From the NCBI GenBank assembly GCA_022478985.1, contig JAKSZP010002708.1, forward strand, positions 62,001-126,000: DNA of 64,000 bases, read 5' to 3'. This document shows positions 57,156 to 64,000 of the stretch, piece after piece (positions within the stretch are counted from its first letter, which is position 1; each line of letters starts with the position of its first letter). Below the pieces are notes generated by a model, which made no database searches, was not told the DNA's origin, and saw only the letters and a program-made list of their open reading frames with translations. This DNA is from Massospora cicadina (lineage: Eukaryota > Entomophthoromycota > Entomophthoromycetes > Entomophthorales > Entomophthoraceae). Position numbers and translations under genes: made by a program.

Positions 57156-58320
57156 AAAAGGAAAGGGTAATGTAAGTCCAGGGGAACGTCCCCTTTGCGT
57201 TGATTGGGTGATTTTCCTTTCAAAAACAATAAGGGTCACAAGAGGGTGTCTGTACCCCTTGTCACCCAGGGTGACCTCGCCCATGTGGTAGACGAGCGCT
57301 GGGTAACAGTTCTCCCTCTTAAGATTCATCTCCTGGTACCCGCGCTCACCTCAGCCAAACTTGTCCGCCAAATTGAGGAAATCTGTGCTGAGTTTACTGA
57401 ATCGAAGTTGAAAGGTCTGGAACCAATGAAATTAAAGCCTGAAGATTGGAAAACATACAGTCAAAGAGGAACAAGTATCAAATTATCAGCCAGAATTGCT
57501 GATGGTTCTGACACAGCCAACAGTACAATCATCAACACCAAGCACCCCTCAAAATCATCAGGGATGATATACGGTGTGCAGATGGTATTATTGGGAACTA
57601 TCACTGGCAATTTGAACACCTATCCAATAAATTGGGAGCTTTGGCTGATGTAACTCATTTGACCAAATGAATGCCCCAGCAACTGAGCATGGGCGGGTTG
57701 GGCATCCCAAACCTGTTTCCAACCAATTGGGACTGCCTGTACATAGGGTGGCCTTGGGGAATTCCCATTGCTCATTGGGCCAGATGCTATCATGCCAACT
57801 GACAAAAATTCAGTCAAGACTTGGTCCAGGCGTTTGTTGTCAAACCAATAGTGACTTGGCCTGCTGCTGAATCCTTTGATGTCAGTTCCAATTGAAACTA
57901 TCTGCCCCCTTCCCCAAAAATTTGCTGGGTTAGGTCAAATTTGAGGGACCTGATCCCTGCTTGGACTCACTACAATCAAACACTATTTAATCAGTTGTGT
58001 TGCACTGAGAAATTTGTTGGTCAATTTTCTTCATTTATCTTTCCAATAAATCCCTTTACCCAAAATTCCAATTTTATGTTAAAAACCAAACCGCCATTTC
58101 TGCTGGTATTCCACCAACCCTCGGGGTTTATGGCCATGTTTACCTGGTATTTTGCTAGGTGTCTATACTCAATAATGGCTAATGGGTACTCAACGGCGGA
58201 ACTCATTCTTAGTTCCATACTCGTCATACCAGTAGCAGTGCCACTGGCATTTGGGTTTGTCATTTGGGTGCTCTGACACTCAGGCTGGCAGGCTGGTCTA
58301 AAACTTTCTGTTTGCCTAAA
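57156..58320 (+). repeat. R9 polypurine tract and 3' LTR (LTR from 57171)
   Basis: AAAAGGAAAGGGTAA (57156-57170) is the likely plus-strand primer. The LTR starts TGTAAGTCCAGGGG and ends GTTTGCCTAAA, then AATTG. It is uninterrupted and serves as reference for the split 5' LTR. Confidence 0.9.
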
Positions 58321-58475
58321 AATTGAGGTCAACCCATCATTCAAACTGATATATTTATATGATATATAAGGGATTTGGATTGCTCCAAATCCCATCCTAA
58401 TATATTTGAACCCATCCACACTATCCAGCTTTGAGACTTACTTACACTTTTGGAGTTTAATTCAATACTCCAAAA

Positions 58476-60760
58476 ATAGCCATTCCTCTTTTCCTGAATC
58501 CAAGATCAGTATAGGCAACCAGGACAAGCCATCGGCATTTTGATGTTGTGTACCTCAGCGATAAACAATTAAAATCATAATTTTGTAGTCTTAGGGCCCA
58601 ACGGGCTAGTTTCCCATCAGGATCCTTCATATTTTGTAACCATCTTGAAGAAGAATGGTCATTAATAACAGTAAAATGGTTACCATATAGAAAGGGACGG
58701 ATTTGCTTAGTTGCTAAAAATTACAGCTAAACACTCCCACTCAGTTACACTGTAATTACGCTCAACTTTGGATAAGGTTTTTCTGTAAAACGCAATGGGA
58801 TGATTGATATTCTCTTTGTCACACTGGGATAGAATATCCCCATTAGCCACATTACTTGCATCAGTATGCAGGAAAAAGGCTTATCAAATTGATGATGAAT
58901 TAAAACAGGTGCCTTAGTTAAGGCAGATCAGAGAGAAATAAAAGACTGTTCCTGAGCTGAGCTCCACTCAAATGGCACACCTTTTTGTTTTAAATGGAAT
59001 AAGGGCTCTGCCATATCAACAAATTTTGGGTATAAATTTATGATAATACCCAACCATGCCAAGGAAAACTTGTATGTCCCACAAGGAGGTTGGAGGTGTT
59101 ATTTATTAGATAGCTTGAATTTTATCCAAAAGTGGTTGAATACCTCTAGCTGATACCTGGTGACCTAAGAACTCCATTTCATTCCGAAAAAGAAACATTT
59201 GGAAGGTTTGAGCTTTAGTGAAGAATTCTTAATTCGTCTAAAAGCTTCTTTTAAATGACCCAAATGCTCAGTAGATGTTTTTGAAAACATGGTAATATCA
59301 TCCAGATAGACCATAACACAGGTCAGCCTTAAAATCTGTAACATTTCATCCTTAGCCCTTTGAAAGGTTGCTGGGGCGTTGCTCAACCCTTGTGGCATAT
59401 GGTTTGGTTCAAATAAGCCCTCACTAGATTTTGGGGCACATTTAGCTCAGGCTTCTGGGGATAATTCGATTTGCCAATATCTGCTGGCTGTCCATTGCTA
59501 AAAAATATGTTGAGCCAGCTAAAAAGTGGAGGGAATCATCAATCCTTGGATAAGGGTAACTATCACAATGAGTAATGGTGTTTAACCTACAACAATTCAT
59601 AACCACCCAATGTGAGCCGTCCTTTTTCTTAATTAATAGCAACGGGGAGGCCCAAGAACTGTTGGAGGGTTTCAGTAATCCAGCCTCAAATAGTTGATGT
59701 AACTCTTTGGTTCACTGTGCTTCCTCCACTTTTGACTTACAATAGGGTTTGGCACAAATAGTAGGCTGATCTCCTGTGTCAACGGTATGTATTACTCCCT
59801 TCATTTTACCAAAATCGCAAGTATGCTTTAAATTAACGTTAGATTATTCTTCCAATAATTGCAGTACTTGTTTCTCCTGTTCTCTAGTAAGATTCTTCTA
59901 TATTTCAGGTCCACAGTAAGAATCTCCTGACTGGCTTACAACTTGAAGTCTTTTAATCTTTCAAAAGTTATAACGTCATAAATTCAAGCTAGGGGTAATG
60001 ATTTGACATAGGTGATTGGATTTTTTGATCTACCATTTTCAGATCATTGGTAATGTTTGCCAATAAAACAGGTAATGCTCCAGAATAAGCATAATCCAAT
60101 ACCCCAGGACAAGGCAAGATCTCTTTAGCAGAAGGGTTTGAAATTCCTTGGACTTGTAATAGATGGCCCTTAGAATAGAAAAATGTAAAAAGGTACTGAC
60201 AATAACCTGAGATTTTGGCGGAATAATCACAGCCACAGGTGAATAAATAGACATCCCTTCTTCTATGTCAGCCATCATAGGGGGTAATTTTACTTGAGTG
60301 CTTTCAACTTGGTACTGAATGGAATAAGAACTCTTTTATCCCTTTAGCAGACATAACTGACGTCTAGTATGAGCATGTTTGGATAAAAGCAATGGAACTC
60401 TATACCCCAAAAGAGATAGAGAAGAGTTGGGGTAATGAATAATTCCATCAAATTCCCACAAAGCTTGAGTCCCCAAGAGAAGGTCATAACTCAAGTTACT
60501 AAGGACGATTGCAGGTACTGTAAAGTTAACTTCCCAGTTTCAATGGGAGTGACAAAAGCTCCAATTTATCAAGTACTCTGAGGTCCTTCAGCGCCATATT
60601 ATTCATAATGTGAAATATTAGGCATTAACTTGATCCGCTTGATAAATTTTGATGAGACTACATTCACTAGAGATCCAGTGTCAATAATAGATTTGGCATT
60701 AATTTGATTCACTTATTAGTCAAAAACGAAAGATTGTACTTCCAAACTGAGAGGGTAAAT
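58476..60760 (-). pseudogene. R7 pol, protease, RT and RNase H
   Basis: Minus strand. Protease near 60720-60640: SIIDTGSLVNVVSSKFIKR, DTGS intact. RT: open frames 59442-59642 (LLIKKKDGSHWVVMNCCRLN) and 59165-59398 (MPQGLSNAPATFQRAKDEML, YLDD at 59297-59308, LKLKPSKCFFFGMK). RNase H spans 58990-58510: TDASNVANGDIL-like sequence near 58860, a PERNYSVTE-like region near 58750 and DHSSSRWLQNMKD near 58640, ending DGLSWLP-like at about 58530. The frame continues into the integrase linker and meets R8 at 58476. Stops and frameshifts lie between the open parts; RT catalytic residues are intact. Confidence 0.82.
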
Positions 60761-60849
60761 CCAACAAGGAGGGCAAGGAATAGGAAGAATGTTCTTCTTT
60801 ATTAGATTCTACAGGGTTTTGATGTTCCTGCTAAATACTCATATCATTA

Positions 60850-62890
60850 TCAAGATGAAATTTAATTGGTTTTGTCTTTTTTCTTCTTTTTATAAGCTTC
60901 CTTTTTATAACAACAATCTCCAGTATGGAAATATCGGTGATAATAGTTACACTGAATAGCTCTAGTATTCTCAGGCACAGCGTAAACTTTAGGACGACTG
61001 GGTCTTAGAGTCGTAGACTTGAAGTTTTTTCAAAAAACTGAGGAGGCAACTCCAATAAAACCTCCATTATGCCTAAAATACTTTTGAAGTTCTTGTTTAC
61101 GCTGATAAGGTAGACTTGTATCTGAGTCCTATAAGTAAAAGCAGACATTACAGCAGTAATAGCGTCGTCCAAATTTAACTAGCCACATGCTACCAAAGTC
61201 TGAGATTCCCAATAAAACCAATGAGCAAAGTCTTCGATAGATTCATTTTGGTGGGGCTGTATTCCTATAAAAGCCTGTTTCTGAGAGGATAAGGTTTTCT
61301 CACTCCCTAATTCTTTATTTAATGCTTCCCTAAACTGGGACCAAGTAGAAAAAGTCATCAAGTGGGGTACCATGATATCTTAGGCAATATAGTAAAACAA
61401 TTAGGTAAGTAATTCATCTTTTGATGATCCATGGCTTCACCAGAGCCTTCTCATATAGATAGAGGAAGGAGATAATACTGTCTTCCCCAGAAGAGTACTT
61501 ATCTTTGAATACAGGTTTAAAACTCATTGGAGCATTGGAAGTTAAACCATGCACTCCAGGTTGTTTTGATTGAGTGGAGATGTAAGAGTTACAGTCCAAA
61601 GCTTGAGAAGAATATTGAGGATAGGGACCAACTGCCTCAGTATGAATTTCATTAATCTGATGATTTAGATCAGCATGCACCATTTTTTTCATCCAATCTG
61701 TGAGATAACTCATAAATTTGCTCCTTCTGCGCATTGTACATAAGTTCCAAAGTTTTAATCTTTGATTGAAGCATCTCCCCTTTAGATTTGAGATCTTGTA
61801 ACAGGATGTCAGTATCCTTTGCCCATTTACTCAGAATATTCAATTTTTTAATTAAGGACTGAAGCAACAACAGGGGGTCAATAGGTATTCCATCAGGAGT
61901 TAAATTACACTCCTTAGCAACTTTATTAGATTGCTCATGCAAGCAGTCAATCATGCTCAAGAGAGAGTCAACTTACTGAAGGAATCCTGAATGCCCATCA
62001 GCACCATGTGGTCCATGAGGTCTGTCAGCACCTGGCAGTCCACGGGGCCCTTCAACACCTGGGGGTCCATGATGTCCATCAGCACCAGAAGGTTCACGTG
62101 ACCCTTCACCCCCAGGAGGCTTATGAGGTCCTTCAACCCCAGGATGATCTTGTTCCCCACGAGGACCCATAGTTCCTGACTTTTTCTACTTCATTAACTC
62201 AAAATAGTATTCCCAAGTACAATTGCTCCTTTTGAAAAGCTGCAATTTTTAATTTCCTCTTCCATTAAATGACTACGCTCAGAGAGTTGGGAAATAACAT
62301 CTCTTTTTCCCCTGAATTTCCTGGACTCGCTTCATTAACTGTGAATGAACAAAACTGAATATTCCATTATCAAGTTGAACAAGCTGTTGATGTACTTCAT
62401 TAAGAATAGTCCAATTACTAATAATGTCATCACGATTATCTTTATTGAAATCAGAGCCAGACTTGAAGAACTCAGAAACATAACTATTCAAGGACTGGAG
62501 TCCTTCTAATAAATTAAGCATCCCTTGATGATGCATTCCTACTACTGGTAATAAGTGGTATAAAGTAGGTTGTACAAGTTGGTACAAATACTGCTCAGTA
62601 CCAATCCCTGGCATTTGAATAGTTTGATATAGATCCCTCAACGTAGAGGGTACAGCATTAGTTCAAGATCAAGTAGAACGGATTCTAGGAATTAGAACCC
62701 CCTCAAGCATCTGATTGATGATGTCTCAAAAAACCTAAAACTGTATTTTGAAAGTTCATAATAAAGTTTAAATTAGGACCATAAAAGTCTAAGTTTGCCC
62801 AGAACCACAATGTAGATGGTACCTTGAGGATTTCAGTTCTAGTGTAATGGACCCATCTTAAAATTCTGCCTTGTTCATGGTTTTGAGCCT
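60850..62890 (-). pseudogene. R7 gag: N-domain, collagen-like, coiled coil, capsid, zinc knuckle
   Basis: Minus strand; the best preserved example of this gag type. The N-terminal domain (open 62279-62641) has SGSDFNKDNRDDIISNWTIL and HQQLVQLDNGIFSFV, collinear with R4 (SNFGQDNQEAILNNCWEIND). Next is the Gly-X-Y segment (61973-62170), then a coiled coil (open 61670-61960: LLQSLIKKLNILSKWAKDTD through EQIYELSHRLDEK). Capsid follows from 61560 (KYSSGEDSIISFLYLYEKAL, then LGSEKTLSSQKQAFIGI and FAHWFYWESQTLV at 61179-61373). The CCHC knuckle at about 60906-60951 has the second Cys changed to Tyr (CNYYHRYFHTGDC). Inferred role: particle protein whose N-half may trimerise. Confidence 0.8.
61973..62170 (-). 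repeat. Collagen-like Gly-X-Y segment in R7 gag (21 triplets)
   Basis: An open minus-strand frame of 65 codons starting MGPRGEQDHPGVEGP. From the first GPR, 17 of 21 successive triplets begin with Gly; the four exceptions read Asp, Lys, Glu and Arg. Pro is frequent at X and Y (GPP, GLP, PP). Typical of the collagen-like repeat family; no Cys. It is bordered by the N-domain and the coiled coil. Confidence 0.85.
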
Positions 62891-62955
62891 TTATAGGCAA
62901 AAAGAGGAATCCATTTTTGGTAAAAAACCTTTTCACATGAGAGTAACTCAGAGAG

Positions 62956-62975
62956 CCCCCTGTAGTGAACACCAC
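62956..62975 (-). other. R7 primer-binding site
   Basis: The minus strand reads GTGGTGTTCACTACAGGGGG directly after the 5' LTR, the R3-type site with one C-to-T change. Confidence 0.75.
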
Positions 62976-62976
62976 T

Positions 62977-63319
62977 TTTTGAGGTTTTGAATTGCACCTC
63001 AGAACTAGACAGGCAAGTCTCAAAGTTACTTTTTAGGATTCTCAGAAAAATTGCAAAAGCTAACTAGTATAAGGATATAACTTGACCTCCTCTTTATTAT
63101 TACAAATTTTGAATATTTATAGGTTTTGAAGTAGTTTGGGGTTTATCCAATATTTTAAATTGCTGAGCAATCGAATATTCTATCACCTGATCAGAATAAG
63201 CCTAATTGTTCTTATTAAACTTGATGCAATTAAATTCATTGAGTTCCCCTTCTGATATTACTGGGGGAATATTTGGGGTAAAAGTTTCAGGAATGAAAGA
63301 GCTCAGCGAAATCCTGACA
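62977..63319 (-). repeat. R7 5' LTR
   Basis: The minus strand starts TGTCAGGATTTCGC and ends AACCTCAAAA; it matches 42416-42755. Confidence 0.9.
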
Positions 63320-63474
63320 CCATGTATCACAGTAGGTAGTTTGCCACAATTTAGGTAGTTATTGATCCAGAGAGGATTTCACGCTGAATTGTTATTTTAC
63401 AATGTTAATTTTATTTTTTGTTATATATTTTTACACCGTGAACTTGGGGTGAATCTGGCAGGGAGCACCAGTTT
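63320..63474 (-). other. R5 leader and primer-binding site
   Basis: The stretch between the R7 insertion and the R5 5' LTR. The minus strand begins with TGGTGCTCCCTGCCAG (complement of 63455-63470) beside the LTR, the second primer-site version, shared with R4. The rest is AT-rich untranslated leader. Confidence 0.65.
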
Positions 63475-63995
63475 TGTCATGATTAAGGGTTTAGACCTCT
63501 TGTCCCTTTTTAATTTATAAACCAGGGGACCCAAAGCTCCTGGGTGCTAAAATACCATGTTGCTTTTCTTGGGTAAAAAAGCCTTTATTCCAGATACTAC
63601 GTCTGGAGGGGTAATTCCTAAATATATGTTTGACCAATTCTTACTTAAAAAAGGTGAAAAGAGAGTGTAAACTTCATTTGCTTAGAATTGAAATATAAAG
63701 AAGATCAGGTAGGTTATCCAGTTCATTTCCAAGCGGTCCAAGCTAAGATCTATTATTACAAATTGGGGATTCTGTAGCAAGCTTAAAAACTTGGTCAAAT
63801 AGGGTTTGCTCGCCGCATAGCTCAGGTTTGAATCCCAAGATTTAGGAGGTTTTGGGCGATTAATATTTGACAAAATAAGGTGAGGATTGCCCCAATATTA
63901 ATAGGGCTCAAAATTATCTGGGGATTGTCCCCAATATTGAGAGGGATTAAATTCGTCATGGATTATCCCTGATACTGGTTTCAGCTAAATTAACA
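63475..63995 (-). repeat. R5 5' LTR
   Basis: Plus-strand TGTCATGATTAAGGG to AAATTAACA; it matches 28940-29461. Five bases of flank (GCCTG) remain before the window ends. Confidence 0.88.
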
Positions 63996-64000
63996 GCCTG

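Larger units (their letters stand above)
45978..58320 (+). mobile_element. R9: chromodomain Ty3/Gypsy element (chromovirus) nested in R8
   Basis: LTRs of about 1150 bp: 5' at 45978-46913 plus 53192-53410 (split by R10), 3' at 57171-58320. An exact target duplication AATTG lies at 45973-45977 and 58321-58325. The interior (53411-57170) has protease, RT, RNase H, integrase and a chromodomain; most of gag is missing. Its pol sequence is clearly different from the other elements here (YIDDILVH, SIRSHHVSFESLVDTGAA). Chromodomains in this clade are thought to steer integration to modified chromatin. Confidence 0.93.
43974..58475 (+). mobile_element. R8: short gene-less LTR retrotransposon nested in R7
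   Basis: LTRs of about 690 bp (43974-44664; 45433-45977 plus 58326-58475) enclose a 768-bp interior with primer site and polypurine tract but no gag or pol. Without R9 it would be 2.15 kb. The target duplication is ATAGT/ATAGC (43969-43973, 58476-58480). R7 pol reads on across the site. It is a TRIM/LARD-like non-autonomous element. Its primer site equals that of R3 and R10. Confidence 0.9.
45433..58475 (+). repeat. R8 3' LTR, split by R9
   Basis: 45433-45977 and 58326-58475 together match the 5' LTR (TGTCAGGAGTTTACCC to CAATACTCCAAAA). The split falls at AATTG, duplicated by R9 insertion. The right piece resumes at GAGGTCAACCCATCATT, as in the 5' LTR (AAGACCAACCCATCATT). Confidence 0.9.
42416..63319 (-). 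mobile_element. R7: Ty3/Gypsy element with collagen-like gag, split by R8
   Basis: LTRs of about 340 bp at 62977-63319 (5', minus) and 42416-42755 (3') match along their length (AACTAGACAG, CTAACTAGTATAAG, CAATTAAATTCA-like blocks). The interior on the minus strand runs gag, protease, RT, RNase H at 62900-58476 and, after R8, integrase at 43973-42770. The target duplication is CCTTG/CCATG (42411-42415, 63320-63324; four of five). A primer site adjoins the 5' LTR and a polypurine tract the 3' LTR. Without R8 it is about 6.4 kb. Confidence 0.92.
28940..63995 (-). mobile_element. R5: Ty3/Gypsy element spanning 35 kb because of insertions
   Basis: 522-bp repeats at 28940-29461 and 63475-63995 are near-identical in layout and in the same orientation. 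Between them, on the minus strand, are integrase (29470-30414 and 36198-36700), RNase H (36800-37276), RT (39253-39900), protease (about 41050) and gag (41470-42332), then a primer site next to the right-hand LTR. The rest is insertions: a 51-bp insert, R6, N1 and R7. Removing them leaves about 7 kb, normal for the family. The flank 63996-64000 (GCCTG) does not clearly match the left flank, so a target duplication is not confirmed. Confidence 0.85.
17005..64000 (+). mobile_element. R4: outermost Ty3/Gypsy element, continuing past the window
   Basis: Proposed 5' LTR at 17005-17626, primer site, gag and pol run to 22434, stop at R3, resume at 28720-28939 and stop again at R5. The RNase H end reads IIHL across the R3 insertion in one frame, and the integrase N-terminus reaches TPWLPYVWPS at 28939, where R5 begins. 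The remaining integrase and the 3' LTR must lie beyond 64000. R3, SINE S1, R5 and everything within R5 are younger insertions, so R4 is the oldest layer. It shares gag type with R2. Confidence 0.75.

Noticed and set aside
56942..57170. An envelope-like gene after R9 integrase
   Set aside because: The stretch is the chromodomain end and a polypurine tract; no signal peptide or membrane segment is present, and no other element has space for env.

Overview
The window is a eukaryotic retrotransposon graveyard. I found no intact host gene, no functional RNA gene and nothing prokaryotic. It contains ten LTR retrotransposons (named R1 to R10 here), one solo LTR, two copies of a tRNA-headed SINE (S1, S2), an ORF1-only non-LTR element (N1), a 51-bp truncated insertion and a LINE reverse-transcriptase fragment (L1). 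All pol regions are of Ty3/Gypsy type: aspartic protease, reverse transcriptase (YLDD/YIDD), RNase H and integrase, in that order. No env-like gene follows integrase. The host lineage cannot be fixed from the sequence. A large repeat-rich genome with cytosine-deamination-like decay is clear; a fungus is plausible because R9 looks like a chromodomain-bearing chromovirus, but this is low confidence.

Layout. 1-1616: L1, minus strand. 1629-8153: R1 (+). 8154-8963: unassigned coding-like spacer. 8964-16738: R2 (+) with a solo LTR (14631-15771) in its integrase. 17005 to beyond the window: R4 (+), which holds SINE S1 (20266-20555), R3 (22435-28719, +, the best preserved element) and then R5. R5 (28940-63995, minus) holds the 51-bp mini-insertion, R6 (30415-36197, minus, gag only, itself carrying SINE S2 and a 1.1-kb insert), N1 (37299-39230, +) and R7. 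R7 (42416-63319, minus) contains R8 (43974-58475, +, a short element without genes). R8 contains R9 (45978-58320, +, chromovirus), and R9 contains R10 (46914-53186, +).

The nesting R4 > R5 > R7 > R8 > R9 > R10 is six levels deep. It is supported by paired LTRs at each level from R5 inward and by 5-bp target duplications: exact for R10, R9 and R3, 4 of 5 for R8 and R7, not confirmed for R5. Interrupted LTRs and reading frames resume on the far side of the inserts.

Most notable biology: (1) gag of R1, R2, R4 and R7 has a collagen-like Gly-X-Y segment between a conserved N-terminal domain and a coiled coil, upstream of capsid and a CCHC zinc knuckle. It is clearest in R7 (17 of 21 triplets start with Gly). 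(2) N1 has only ORF1 and shares its 3' tail with the SINEs, which suggests one mobilising LINE for both. (3) A primer-binding site TGGTGCTCACTACAGGGGC recurs next to LTRs of unrelated sequence (R1, R3, R7, R8, R10), while R4 and R5 share a second version, TGGTGCTCCCTG. (4) In R3 the gag-pol frame is broken over its first 2.7 kb only by seven nonsense codons, each explainable by a single C-to-T or G-to-A change.
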